From the NCBI RefSeq assembly GCF_014207185.1, contig NZ_JACHCP010000003.1:124001-188000 (forward strand): DNA of 64,000 bases, in the 5' to 3' direction. Of this stretch, positions 30,989 to 40,465 are shown piece by piece. The stretch comes from Rhodanobacter sp. A1T4 (GTDB taxonomy: Bacteria > Pseudomonadota > Gammaproteobacteria > Xanthomonadales > Rhodanobacteraceae). The first letter of the stretch is position 1. The number at the start of each line of letters is the position of its first letter. The notes under the pieces were generated by a model. It was not told the origin of the DNA and did no database searches. It was given only the letters and a program-made list of their open reading frames with translations. Both the position numbers and the translations under genes were made by a program.

Positions 30989-31683
30989 ATAAGGCAGACA
31001 TGACTCAGGCGGATGTAAATCAGGGTGGTAACGAACAGCTTTCCGCCGCTATCGACGGCGAGCTATCCAAGGAAGCCATGCGCTTTCTGCTACGTCGGCT
31101 TGATCACGATACGACGCTGCAACAGTCGTGGACTCACTACAATCTCGCCCGCGACGGACTACGTCGGCAGCTGCCAATGATGGCCTCCGCCACTTTTGCC
31201 TCTCGCGTCATGCTGGCGATCGAGCAGGAAGCGGCGCCCGTTGGTACGAAGCGCAACCACTGGTTACGCTGGTCAGCTGGTGGCGCCATCGCTGCCAGTG
31301 TGGCTGCTGCTGCCCTGATGATCGGTCAGCCAACCGGTGATGTTGACCGCACGGCAACATTGGCGGGTCAGCATGCCAACAGTGCAGTTGCCGACGCCGC
31401 GCCGATAAGTAAATCGGCTGTTCCTGCCACTGTGCCGGCATGGTTGAGCGGCAATTCGGCGGGTATGTTGAGTCAACAGGCGTCCGCGACGAGTGATGCT
31501 GCTTTTCCAGGCGAGAACCCGCCGGTTTACGAGAGCAAGCGCTTGTCGGCCTATCCGCTGATGCACCGCTATCGCACGTTGAACAATAACGACGGCAGCT
31601 ATCTGTTGTTGCTTGACCCACAGCAGCAGCCGGTGTCGGCGTCAAGGAATCCATCGCGTCAAGCCGCAGCGGCTGTCCACTGA
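30985..31683 (+). CDS. rseA: anti-sigma-E factor RseA-like
   Basis: A 232-residue protein: an N-terminal cytoplasmic RseA/MucA domain (QLSAAIDGELSKEAMRFLLRRL), one membrane helix near 90-110 (AGGAIAASVAAAALMIG) and a periplasmic part. Members bind sigma-E at the membrane and are cleaved under outer-membrane stress. It overlaps rpoE by four bases. No rseB follows; degP is next after a terminator, as in xanthomonads. Confidence 0.88.
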   Translation: MNKADMTQADVNQGGNEQLSAAIDGELSKEAMRFLLRRLDHDTTLQQSWTHYNLARDGLRRQLPMMASATFASRVMLAIEQEAAPVGTKRNHWLRWSAGGAIAASVAAAALMIGQPTGDVDRTATLAGQHANSAVADAAPISKSAVPATVPAWLSGNSAGMLSQQASATSDAAFPGENPPVYESKRLSAYPLMHRYRTLNNNDGSYLLLLDPQQQPVSASRNPSRQAAAAVH

Positions 31684-31728
31684 GCCTGGCTAGTCGCTGG
31701 TGATTGCATGCAGCTAAGCGTTACATCG

Positions 31729-31762
31729 ACCATCGGCCCTTAACTGGGCCGATGGTTTTTTG
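31729..31762 (+). terminator. terminator after rseA
   Basis: An 11-bp perfect stem (ACCATCGGCCC / GGGCCGATGGT) is followed by TTTTTT. degP therefore probably has its own promoter, though none was recognised in 31763-31876. Confidence 0.88.
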
Positions 31763-31876
31763 TATCTGCCTGCCTCAAGTCGCGATGGCCTAAGGTCGGT
31801 AGCTGCTGGGACTGCATTAATTGTCGAATTTTGTCGTGCTTAATTCGTTCCAACCAACCCCAAACAAGGAGGAGTC

Positions 31877-33376
31877 ATGAATCGGTCCATCTTGCGCACT
31901 GCGGTGTGCTGCGCGTGGGTAAGCCTTGCTGCTGTTACCGCTGCGCAGGCACAGGCTGCATCTACGCCGACCACAGCAGTTCTGCCTGATTTCACCGGTA
32001 TTGTCGAGAAAAATGCGTCGGCCGTAGTGCATGTCGAAGCCAAGTACACCGGCAAAAGCCGCAAGCCGTCGCGTACGTCGTCGGATCAGTCCAGCCCAGA
32101 GCAGCAAAGTCCTGATCAGGACGGCACGCCCGATGATCCACAGGCGGACATGCTCCGGCGCTTCTTCGGTATGCCGATGATGCCGTCGCCGGAAGATCAG
32201 AAACATACGTCGCTCGGTTCAGGCTTCATCATTTCGCGCGATGGCTATGTGCTTACCAATAACCATGTCGTTGATGGTGCTGATGAAGTGACGGTGCGTC
32301 TGCAGGATCGGCGTACGCTCACCGCGAAGGTTGTCGGCACCGATCCGAAATACGACATCGCGCTGCTGAAGATCAGCGATGGCAACAACCTGCCGATGGT
32401 CAGCATCGGCGATTCGCGTAGCCTCAAGCCTGGCCAGTGGGTGCTGGCGATCGGTTCGCCGTTCGGCTTCGATTACACCGTGACGCAGGGCATCGTCAGC
32501 GCGATCGGTCGTAATCTGGGCAGCAGTGATCAGCCGTATACCTCGTTTATCCAGACCGATGTACCGATCAATCAAGGAAATTCCGGTGGCCCGCTGTTCA
32601 ATCTGCAAGGCCAGGTCGTCGGCGTCAATTCGCAGATCTATTCCAGTACTGGTGGTTATCAGGGTGTGGCGTTCTCGATCCCGATCGATGTAGCGATGAG
32701 CGCCGTGGAGCAAATCAAACAGCACGGGTTTGTCACCCGTGGGCAGCTCGGCGTGCATGTCGGCCCGCTCAGCGACGATGTAGTCAAGGCGCTGAAACTG
32801 CCTAATGCGAATGGTGCGATCGTCTCCGATGTCGATCCCGGCAGCGCCGCAGCCAAGGCAGGAGTGCAAGCAGGCGACATCGTCGTTGGCTACAACGGGC
32901 AATCGATCAATCAGGCCCCTGATTTGCCGCCGCTGGTCGGTTTGACCAAGCCGGGCACCAAGGTGCCGTTGGAGATTATTCGCGATGGAAAGAAGAAAGC
33001 CATTGAGGTGATCGTGGGTGCCGCACCGCGTGATGGCCGTGCCGTGTCGACGGCGTCAGGTGCGCAACCGTCGGCTCCGTCAGGCTCGACGGCACTGGGT
33101 CTTTCGGTGCAGGACATCGACGCAACCACACGCCAGCAGCTGGCACTGAAGTCGGGTGATGGTGTCGAGATCAGCAGCATCACCGGGCAGGTCGCTTCGA
33201 GTGCCGGTCTGCAGCAGGGCGATGTCATTCTGATGGTGAACCAGCAACGTATTGGCAGCGCTATTGCATTCCAGGCCGCAACCAAAGGCCTGAAGCCAGG
33301 AGACACCGTGCTTTTGCTGGTTCGCAGGGGTGACCAGAGCCAGTTTATCGGGCTGACGGTGCCTGACGGCAAGTAA
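31877..33376 (+). CDS. degP: DegP/MucD-like periplasmic serine protease-chaperone
   Basis: A 499-residue HtrA protease with a Sec signal peptide (AAQAQA). The triad is His in NNHVVDG, Asp in YDIALLKI and Ser in GNSGGPLF. Two PDZ domains follow (about 275-365 and 400-495). It degrades misfolded envelope proteins and in this operon context is likely part of sigma-E stress control. AAGGAGGAG precedes the ATG. Confidence 0.95.
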   Translation: MNRSILRTAVCCAWVSLAAVTAAQAQAASTPTTAVLPDFTGIVEKNASAVVHVEAKYTGKSRKPSRTSSDQSSPEQQSPDQDGTPDDPQADMLRRFFGMPMMPSPEDQKHTSLGSGFIISRDGYVLTNNHVVDGADEVTVRLQDRRTLTAKVVGTDPKYDIALLKISDGNNLPMVSIGDSRSLKPGQWVLAIGSPFGFDYTVTQGIVSAIGRNLGSSDQPYTSFIQTDVPINQGNSGGPLFNLQGQVVGVNSQIYSSTGGYQGVAFSIPIDVAMSAVEQIKQHGFVTRGQLGVHVGPLSDDVVKALKLPNANGAIVSDVDPGSAAAKAGVQAGDIVVGYNGQSINQAPDLPPLVGLTKPGTKVPLEIIRDGKKKAIEVIVGAAPRDGRAVSTASGAQPSAPSGSTALGLSVQDIDATTRQQLALKSGDGVEISSITGQVASSAGLQQGDVILMVNQQRIGSAIAFQAATKGLKPGDTVLLLVRRGDQSQFIGLTVPDGK

Positions 33377-33389
33377 AGCACTTGAGAGA

Positions 33390-33425
33390 CTCGTCCATGT
33401 CTGGCATCAGCCGGGCATGGACGAG
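33390..33425 (+). repeat. hairpin after degP
   Basis: CTCGTCCATG pairs with CATGGACGAG around 16 bases, about 13 bp after the degP stop. No T-run follows, so it is not a standard terminator. Confidence 0.45.
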
Positions 33426-33604
33426 ACGTGGTCAATGGCCAGCAAATTCACTACGTGAGACCTGTCCATCAGGTCCTTCTATCGTTTCGGGCCAGTCTGC
33501 GGGGTTCCATGCGATAATACGGGGTTAGCATTGCCAGCCGGTGATGCGCTGCCTGCGCGGTGCGTTTGGCGGCAGACCCACGTTCGACAGGCCGCCAGCG
33601 CTCC

Positions 33605-35395
33605 ATGGAATTGATCCGCAACTTCTCCATCATTGCCCATATCGACCACGGCAAGTCGACGCTTGCCGACCGCATCATCCAGCTCTGCGGCGGTCTGGCC
33701 GATCGTGAGATGGAAGCGCAGGTACTGGACAACAACCCGATCGAGCGCGAGCGCGGCATTACCATCAAGGCGCAGTCGGTGTCGCTGCCTTACACGGCGC
33801 GCGACGGCAAGACCTACCAGCTGAATTTTATCGACACGCCTGGTCACGTCGATTTCTCGTACGAAGTCAGCCGTTCGCTGGCCGCCTGCGAAGGCGCGCT
33901 GCTGGTGGTGGACGCGGCGCAGGGCGTTGAGGCGCAATCGGTCGCCAACTGCTACACCGCGGTGGAGCAGGGGCTGGAAGTGATACCGATCCTCAACAAG
34001 ATCGACCTGCCGACGGCCGACATCGAAAAGGTAAAGCTTGAAATCGAGGCGGTCATCGGCATCGATGCGACCGAGGCGGTGGCGATCAGCGCCAAGACCG
34101 GCCTCAACGTGATCGAGGTGCTGGAGGCGATCATCGCCCGCATTCCGCCGCCCAAGCCACGTGATACCGACCGGTTGCAGGCGCTGATCATCGATTCCTG
34201 GTTCGACAATTATCTGGGCGTCGTGTCGCTCGTGCGCGTAATGCAGGGCGAGATTCGCCCCGGCGACAAGCTACTGGTGATGTCGACCGGCCGCACCCAC
34301 GAAGTCGGCGACGTCGGCGTGTTCACGCCCAAGCGCAAGAAGCTCGACCATCTGGGCGCGGGCGAAGTGGGCTGGATCAACGCGTCGATCAAGGACGTGC
34401 ACGGTGCGCCGGTCGGTGACACGCTGACCCACGCAGGCAAACCGGCCGAGAAGGCATTGCCCGGCTTTCAGCATATGCAGCCGCGCGTGTTCGCAGGCCT
34501 GTTTCCGGTGTCTTCGGATGACTACCCGGCGATGCGCGAGGCACTGGACAAGCTGCGCCTCAACGACGCTGCGTTGTTCTTTGAGCCGGAGTCGTCCGAG
34601 GCCATGGGCTTTGGCTTCCGCTGCGGCTTCCTTGGCATGCTACACATGGAAATCGTGCAGGAGCGGTTGGAGCGTGAATACGATCTCAACCTGATTACCA
34701 CCGCGCCCACCGTCGTCTACGAGATTCTGAAAACCGACGGCACCACGATGATGCTGGACAACCCGTCCAAGTTGCCGTCGTCGCCGCAGGTACAGGAAAT
34801 CCGCGAGCCGATCATCGTCGCCAATATCCTCACACCGCCGGACTACATCGGCAACGTGATCACCCTGTGTGAAGAGAAGCGCGGCGTGCAGCGCTCGATC
34901 CAGTATCTGGCTACGCAGGTGCAGATCAGTTACGAGATGCCGCTGGCCGAGGTGGTGATGGATTTCTTCGACCGATTGAAGTCGGTATCGCGCGGTTACG
35001 CGTCGATGGACTATCACTTCGAGCGTTTCGAGGCCGGCCCGTTTGTGCGAACGGATGTTCTGATCAACGGTGACCGCGTCGATGCGTTGAGCCTGATCAT
35101 GCATCGCAGTCATGCCGATCGCAAAGGACGCGAACTGGTCGAGCGGATGAAGGATCTGATCCCGCGCCAGCAGTTCGACGTGGCGATCCAGGCCGCCGTC
35201 GGTGCGCAGATCATTGCCCGGTCCACCGTGAAAGCCCTGCGCAAGAATGTTCTGGCCAAGTGCTACGGCGGCGATGTCAGCCGCAAGAAGAAGCTTCTGG
35301 AAAAGCAGAAGGAAGGCAAAAAGCGCATGAAGCAGGTCGGGCGCGTGGAAATTCCGCAGGAGGCCTTTCTTGCCGTGCTGCGAGTGGATAAATAA
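33605..35395 (+). CDS. lepA: translation elongation factor 4
   Basis: A 596-residue translational GTPase. It begins [23 protein letters not shown], with [16 protein letters not shown] and the LepA-specific C-terminal domain ([16 protein letters not shown]). Length matches E. coli LepA (599). The ATG at 33605 is preferred to 33560. It starts the conserved lepA-lepB-DUF4845-rnc-era-recO set. Confidence 0.97.
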   Translation: MELIRNFSIIAHIDHGKSTLADRIIQLCGGLADREMEAQVLDNNPIERERGITIKAQSVSLPYTARDGKTYQLNFIDTPGHVDFSYEVSRSLAACEGALLVVDAAQGVEAQSVANCYTAVEQGLEVIPILNKIDLPTADIEKVKLEIEAVIGIDATEAVAISAKTGLNVIEVLEAIIARIPPPKPRDTDRLQALIIDSWFDNYLGVVSLVRVMQGEIRPGDKLLVMSTGRTHEVGDVGVFTPKRKKLDHLGAGEVGWINASIKDVHGAPVGDTLTHAGKPAEKALPGFQHMQPRVFAGLFPVSSDDYPAMREALDKLRLNDAALFFEPESSEAMGFGFRCGFLGMLHMEIVQERLEREYDLNLITTAPTVVYEILKTDGTTMMLDNPSKLPSSPQVQEIREPIIVANILTPPDYIGNVITLCEEKRGVQRSIQYLATQVQISYEMPLAEVVMDFFDRLKSVSRGYASMDYHFERFEAGPFVRTDVLINGDRVDALSLIMHRSHADRKGRELVERMKDLIPRQQFDVAIQAAVGAQIIARSTVKALRKNVLAKCYGGDVSRKKKLLEKQKEGKKRMKQVGRVEIPQEAFLAVLRVDK

Positions 35396-35476
35396 GCGCT
35401 GTGCCATTGATTTAGGCCATGATCCGCCCGGAATCAAATTTAAACTGGGCTGGACAGGACAACGACGGAGCAACAC

Positions 35477-36409
35477 ATGGATTTCGATTTTTCAGCGATT
35501 CTGCTTGGCCTCACCGTGCTGTTTGGCGTGGTGTGGGGTCTGGATCGCCTGTTCCTGTACAAGAAACGCAAGGCACGTCTCGATGCGGCCGGTACCGAAT
35601 ATACCGATCCTGTGCCGGTCGACTGGGCGCGTTCGTTGTTTCCGGTGGTGCTGGTGGTGTTGCTGCTGCGCTCGTTCGTGGCCGAGCCGTTCCGCATTCC
35701 CTCCGGCTCAATGATGCCGACACTGGACGTGGGCGACTTCATTCTCGTTAACAAGTTTGCCTACGGCCTGCGCCTGCCGGCCTTCAACAACAAATTCCTG
35801 AGCCTGGGCGAGCCCAAGCGCGGTGATGTAGTGGTGTTCCGGTTTCCCGGTTACTTATGCAAGAACGAAAGCGGCAAGCTGATCCGCGTGGGCGGCAGTG
35901 AGAGCGGCCCGCCGCGGCTGGGCGATGACGATGCCTGCCCAACGCCGCACCTGCCGGTCACCAGCCAGAACTGGATCAAGCGTGTGATTGGTCTGCCTGG
36001 CGACACCATCGAAGTGAACGACAGCCAGATCATCATCAACGGCAAGCCGGTCGTTGCCGACGAGATCGGTCCCTTCGTCGGCAACCCGCTGCGTGATGAG
36101 GATGGTGAACTATTGAATTTCGGCGCCACCATCTGGAACGAACATCTGGGTAATCGCGATCATCTGATCGCGCGCATGCCGTTGCGTATGTCGACCAATC
36201 CCATTCCCAATCCGCTGGTGCCTTCCAAGGTGCCACAGGGCTGTTATCTGGTGATGGGCGACGATCGCGAAAACAGCCTCGATGGTCGGTGGTGGGGCTG
36301 CATGCCGGAACAGAATCTGGCTGGCAAGGCTTTCCTGATCTGGATGAGCTGGAAGGGCTTGCACACTGGCGGCGTGGATTTTTCGCGCATCGGTACGCTG
36401 ATTCACTGA
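35477..36409 (+). CDS. lepB: signal peptidase I
   Basis: A 310-residue inner-membrane peptidase that cleaves Sec and Tat signal peptides. Two N-terminal helices (FSAILLGLTVLFGVVWGL and ARSLFPVVLVVLLLRSF) are followed by the catalytic Ser (PSGSMMPTL), the Lys (NWIKRVIGLPGD) and the C-terminal GDDRENSLDGR box. The gene lies 80 bp after lepA. Confidence 0.96.
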   Translation: MDFDFSAILLGLTVLFGVVWGLDRLFLYKKRKARLDAAGTEYTDPVPVDWARSLFPVVLVVLLLRSFVAEPFRIPSGSMMPTLDVGDFILVNKFAYGLRLPAFNNKFLSLGEPKRGDVVVFRFPGYLCKNESGKLIRVGGSESGPPRLGDDDACPTPHLPVTSQNWIKRVIGLPGDTIEVNDSQIIINGKPVVADEIGPFVGNPLRDEDGELLNFGATIWNEHLGNRDHLIARMPLRMSTNPIPNPLVPSKVPQGCYLVMGDDRENSLDGRWWGCMPEQNLAGKAFLIWMSWKGLHTGGVDFSRIGTLIH

Positions 36410-36655
36410 GCGATTGCGTTCGAGCCGGCGCACATTTTTTTGTGCGGCTGCAACACAAGTTCGCTGAGCATGCGAGAATCCGCTTATCTGGGTGCTGTGT
36501 CAGCAAAGCCATCTGTCGTTCGGTGTATCAATAAAGCGATACCGATAAGCCTCAGCGAACACTGTCGAGAGGCTGTTCGAGCATTCCGGCAAGGTTTCAC
36601 ATCCAGCGGCACTTCAACAACAGGCGCGCCCTATGGGCGGCATAGTGAGGGGACT

Positions 36656-37039
36656 ATGAAATCGAAGCAGTCAGGCGTCACTCTGATCGGGTTTTTATTC
36701 ATCATTATCATTGTGGGTTTTTTCGCCTTCATGGCCATGAAACTGTTTCCGTCATATTCAGAAGCCCTGGGCGTAAGCAAGGCGATGAACCAGATTGCCA
36801 CGGCCGGCACCAATGGCAAGTCGCTGGACGATATCCGCCGTGACCTGATGTTCAAGCTCAATTTTCAGTATGTGGACGATGCCACGATTAAGCCCACAGA
36901 TATCACGATCAAGCGTGATGCGGGCGGCGCCAGCACGCTCAACGTCGATTACGACAAGAAAATCCCCTTCATGTACAACATCGATTTCCTGCTGCACTTC
37001 GACAAGAGCGTAGCGCTGCAGGGCAACGTAGCGCAGTAA
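36656..37039 (+). CDS. DUF4845 single-pass membrane protein between lepB and rnc
   Basis: A 127-residue protein with one N-terminal helix (GVTLIGFLFIIIIVGFFAF) preceded by a short positive segment resembling type IV pilin leaders, and a short soluble domain. Family function is unknown; the position before rnc is conserved. GTGAGGGGA lies upstream of the ATG at 36656. The stop abuts the rnc ATG (TAAATG). The 246 bp upstream of it hold no gene; a CGCACA/TGTGCG stem with a T7 loop is near 36431. Confidence 0.8.
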   Translation: MKSKQSGVTLIGFLFIIIIVGFFAFMAMKLFPSYSEALGVSKAMNQIATAGTNGKSLDDIRRDLMFKLNFQYVDDATIKPTDITIKRDAGGASTLNVDYDKKIPFMYNIDFLLHFDKSVALQGNVAQ

Positions 37040-37705
37040 ATGGTGCAACTGTCCTACCGTTTTCGCGATCGGGCGCTGGCACAGCTGGCACTGACCCATC
37101 GCAGCATCGGCAAGCCGAATAACGAGCGACTCGAGTTTCTTGGCGATGCGCTGCTGGGTGCAGTCATTGCCGAGCTGCTGTATGAAGTTCATCCCAAGGC
37201 CAGCGAAGGCGAGCTGTCCCGGCTGCGCGCGCAGCTCGTCAACGGTCAGGCGTTGGCTGCGGTGGCGCGCGAGCTGGAGCTGGGCGACGGCCTGAAACTG
37301 GGGCCTGGCGAACTGAAGAGCGGTGGCTTCAGGCGTGATTCGATCCTGGCGGATGCGTTCGAAGCGCTGATTGCCGCGGTCTATCTGGATGGCGGTTTCG
37401 ATGCCTGTCGCGAGGTGCTGCGCGGACTCTTCAGCGAACGTGTCACCGCGTTGCGGCGATCGTCCAAGGATGCCAAGACCCGTCTGCAGGAGTATCTGCA
37501 GGCTGGCGGCTGGCCGTTGCCGCAATACGAGCTGCTCGCCAGTCACGGCGAGGATCATGCCAAGACGTTCGACATCCGTTGTGCCATTGGCGAACCGCTG
37601 CCGCTAAGTGCCCAGACCCGTGGTGACAGTCGACGCGCGGCGGAACAGGACGCAGCCGAGATCGTGCTGACCCAGCTGCTGGAAAAGCAGCGCAAGACCT
37701 CCTGA
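37040..37705 (+). CDS. rnc: ribonuclease III
   Basis: A 221-residue double-strand RNase. The signature NERLEFLGDALLGAVI and the C-terminal dsRBD (KTRLQEYLQA ... FDIRCAIG ... SRRAAEQDAAEIVL) are present. It processes rRNA and structured mRNAs. It begins directly after the DUF4845 stop. Confidence 0.96.
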   Translation: MVQLSYRFRDRALAQLALTHRSIGKPNNERLEFLGDALLGAVIAELLYEVHPKASEGELSRLRAQLVNGQALAAVARELELGDGLKLGPGELKSGGFRRDSILADAFEALIAAVYLDGGFDACREVLRGLFSERVTALRRSSKDAKTRLQEYLQAGGWPLPQYELLASHGEDHAKTFDIRCAIGEPLPLSAQTRGDSRRAAEQDAAEIVLTQLLEKQRKTS

Positions 37706-37845
37706 TTCCTTCGTCATCGCCGGTCATTGCGCTGGCCGATACGAGTACCGAAACCTGCCATGTGCCTCGCGCGGGCTGGTCCCTTTCCATGCTGTTTGCG
37801 GCGAAGCACTACACTTGCCGTCCGACTTGTCGAGCAACTCACGTC

Positions 37846-38787
37846 ATGAATCACGAACTGGACTTAACCGACGACACCGGCCCCAGCCTGCCGCACGATG
37901 ATTTTCGCTGCGGCACGGTGGCTTTGGCGGGCCGTCCCAACGTGGGCAAGTCCACGCTGCTGAACGCGCTGATCGGCTTTCGCCTGTCGATCGTTAGCCC
38001 GCGGCCGCAGACCACGCGCCACCGCATTCTCGGCATTGCCACCAGCGAAGCCGGACAGATCCTGTACGTCGATACGCCCGGCCTGCATCGTGGCGCCAAG
38101 CGCGCGATGAATCGCAGCTTGAACCGTGCGGCGCGTTCGGCGATCAGCGATGTCGATCTGGTCGTGCAGGTGATCGAGGCCGGTCGTTTTACCGACGAGG
38201 ACGAGGCACTGTACGCCGCCCTGGTCGAGCAATCGTCTCCGCGCATTCTGGTGATCAACAAGGTCGACCTGAGCAAGGACAAGACAGTCATGCTGCCGTT
38301 TGTCACCGAGCTGGTAGCCAAGCACAGCTATGACGAAATTCACTACGTCAGCGCGCTCAAAAAACAGGGCCTGAAAGAACTCGAACAGGCCATTCTGAAG
38401 CGCCTGCCGGTGCAACCGCCGGTCTATGCCGATGACGAAGTCACCGATCGCAGCGAGCGCTTTCTCGCCGCCGAGATGGTGCGCGAACAGTTGATGTTGC
38501 GGCTCGATCAGGAGCTGCCGTACGCCACCACGGTGGAAATCGAGCAGTTCAGCGATCGCCCCGACGGCATTGCGGAGATCCACGCCATCATCTGGGTCGA
38601 GCGCGATGGCCAGAAAGCGATCGTGATCGGTAACGGCGGCGCCCAGCTCAAGTCGATCGGCATGGGCGCGCGTCGCAACATGGAGCGCATGTTCGAGCGC
38701 AAGGTCTTCCTCAAGCTGTGGGTGAAGGTACGCGAAGGCTGGGTCGACGATGAGAACATGTTGAAGAAATTCGGGTATACGGATTAG
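37846..38787 (+). CDS. era: GTPase Era, 16S rRNA maturation
   Basis: A 313-residue GTPase with G1 GRPNVGKSTLLNALIG, G3 DTPGLH, G4 NKVDL and a C-terminal KH domain (VWVERDGQKAIVIGNGG). Era binds the 3' end of 16S rRNA. The ATG at 37846 is preferred; an upstream ATG at 37762 would add 28 unrelated residues. Confidence 0.95.
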   Translation: MNHELDLTDDTGPSLPHDDFRCGTVALAGRPNVGKSTLLNALIGFRLSIVSPRPQTTRHRILGIATSEAGQILYVDTPGLHRGAKRAMNRSLNRAARSAISDVDLVVQVIEAGRFTDEDEALYAALVEQSSPRILVINKVDLSKDKTVMLPFVTELVAKHSYDEIHYVSALKKQGLKELEQAILKRLPVQPPVYADDEVTDRSERFLAAEMVREQLMLRLDQELPYATTVEIEQFSDRPDGIAEIHAIIWVERDGQKAIVIGNGGAQLKSIGMGARRNMERMFERKVFLKLWVKVREGWVDDENMLKKFGYTD

Positions 38788-38807
38788 GAACGAGAGGCGA
38801 GGGCAGA

Positions 38808-38898
38808 GGGACGAGTAGCAAGCGCACAAGTCCGAACGATCTTGGTTAGCATGAGGGCTTGCAATGCCTTCCATCGAAACGCCCTCGTCCCTCGTCGC
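38808..38898. repeat. inverted repeat of GAGGGACGAG between era and recO
   Basis: GAGGGACGAG and CTCGTCCCTC form a perfect 10-bp inverted pair with partial extension on both sides, about 70 bases apart, filling most of the era-recO gap. It may be a REP-like repeat or a hairpin within the transcript. Confidence 0.4.
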
Positions 38899-38910
38899 TA
38901 GACCTTCGCC

Positions 38911-39621
38911 ATGCGCATCGAACAGCAACCCGCTTATGTGCTGCACGCGCGGCCTTATCGCGAGACGTCGCTGTTGCTCGAATGCCTGACTCGGGAACAC
39001 GGCCGGCTCGGAGTGATCGCGCGTGGCGTGCGCGGCGAAAAGGCTCGGCTACGCCGTGCGCAGCTCGAACCCTTTCAGTCCGTGGCGATGGATCTGCTGC
39101 TTCGCGGCGAACTGGCAACGTTGACAGCGGTGGAGCCGGTCGGCGTTCCACTGCGCATGATCGGCGACGCTGCACTGGCCAGCCTTTATCTGAATGAGCT
39201 GGTAGTGCGTCTGACCGAGCGCCAGGATCCGTTCCCTGGTTTGTTCGATGTTTACGCGAAGACGCTGGTGCAACTGGCCACGGGCGAGCCGCTGGCATGG
39301 ACGCTGCGCCGCTTCGAGCGCGACCTGCTGGAAGCGATCGGCTACGGCCTGCAGCTGGAGTACGACTCCGAAAACGGGGAGCCGCTCGAATCCGACGGAC
39401 ACTATCGATATCTGGTCGATCAGGGCGCCGTGCGCAGCGTGGCCAGCCATGCGCGGGCGATCCGCGGCAGCGATCTGCTCGCGCTGCAGCGGGATCAGAT
39501 GCCGGATAACACCGGACTGCGTGCGCTGCGTGATCTGATGCGCGAGATCATCCGCTTCCATCTCGGTGGTGGTGAACTGCGCGCCTGGCGTGTACTGGCG
39601 ATGACCGGTTCGCGCCGCTGA
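38911..39621 (+). CDS. recO: DNA repair protein RecO
   Basis: A 236-residue recombination mediator with the N-terminal OB fold (AYVLHARPYRETSLLLECLTREHGRLGVIARGVR) and the C-terminal helical domain. It loads RecA onto SSB-coated gaps with RecR. The zinc-finger cysteines of some RecOs are absent here. Standard position after era. Confidence 0.93.
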   Translation: MRIEQQPAYVLHARPYRETSLLLECLTREHGRLGVIARGVRGEKARLRRAQLEPFQSVAMDLLLRGELATLTAVEPVGVPLRMIGDAALASLYLNELVVRLTERQDPFPGLFDVYAKTLVQLATGEPLAWTLRRFERDLLEAIGYGLQLEYDSENGEPLESDGHYRYLVDQGAVRSVASHARAIRGSDLLALQRDQMPDNTGLRALRDLMREIIRFHLGGGELRAWRVLAMTGSRR

Positions 39622-39658
39622 TCATTCGCCGCCGAGGGCGGCCGTTGAACCAATGGGA

Positions 39659-40441
39659 TCAACGATCCAGTGCCTGCATGGTCGCCAGCAATGCGTGGCG
39701 GAACCGCGTCAGCGACACCGGCGCCACGTCGGCTCGTGCCAGCTGCCGCTGCAGCAAAGCTGTCTGCGTCGACAGTGTAGTGGCGCCACAGAATCCGCAT
39801 GACGAGCGCAGCCGGTGCAGACGTTCGCCGAAATCGGCGCGGTCCGCGCTGATCTGATCCAGTCCCCGTTCCAGCACGGCCAACTCTTCGCGAAGCAGCA
39901 AGCGCAGTGCGCGCATCGTGGTGGCGTCGCCAGTTGTCATCATCGCGGCGCCATCGTCGAGTATCGCCATGCCGCTGCGATCGGATAGTGTCAGCACACG
40001 CTGCAGATCAGTCAGTCGACAGGGCTTGAGCAGTATTTCACTGAAGCCGGCGGCGAGCAGCGGCATGCGATCGCCCGGCGCCAGTTCGGCGGTGGTAGCC
40101 ACGGCTGTGCTGTCAGCGGAGCGGGCGTGCGAGTCTTCACGGAGCTGGGTCAGGATGTCCAGCGCGCCCGCGCCGGGCATCCTGCAATCCAGCAGGAGCA
40201 GGTCGAAGCTCTCGGCCTGCGCCCGTTCCAATGCTGTCAGACCATTTGTACAGGCTTCGGTGCGCGCCCCCATGGAGCGCAATCCATCACAGAGAAAGCG
40301 GCAGCTGCTGGGATCGTCGTCTGCCACCAGCACCCGTAAATGGGTGGTTTGCCATGAATTGGCTGCACTATCGATGGCAGGAACAGCATGGGTCGGCGAG
40401 TCGATCGGGTTGCGCTGCATGACGAAATCCATATCGTTCAT
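39659..40441 (-). CDS. response regulator with C-terminal Hpt domain (REC-Hpt)
   Basis: A 260-residue phosphorelay protein. The receiver begins LRVLVADDDPSSCRF, with the acceptor Asp in LLLLDCRMPG and the Lys in ILLKPCR. The C-terminal Hpt has its histidine in LHRLRSSCGFCGA. There is no kinase or output domain, and no partner gene is adjacent. It looks like the detached end of a hybrid sensor kinase. It is divergent from the YdbH-like gene, starts 24 bp apart. Confidence 0.85.
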   Translation of the reverse strand: MNDMDFVMQRNPIDSPTHAVPAIDSAANSWQTTHLRVLVADDDPSSCRFLCDGLRSMGARTEACTNGLTALERAQAESFDLLLLDCRMPGAGALDILTQLREDSHARSADSTAVATTAELAPGDRMPLLAAGFSEILLKPCRLTDLQRVLTLSDRSGMAILDDGAAMMTTGDATTMRALRLLLREELAVLERGLDQISADRADFGERLHRLRSSCGFCGATTLSTQTALLQRQLARADVAPVSLTRFRHALLATMQALDR

Positions 40442-40465
40442 CTGAGTTTGGCAGAATGGCGCGGT

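Noticed and set aside
37864..39000. 378-codon frame antisense to era and the era-recO gap
   Set aside because: Shadow of era codons; composition reflects the opposite strand.
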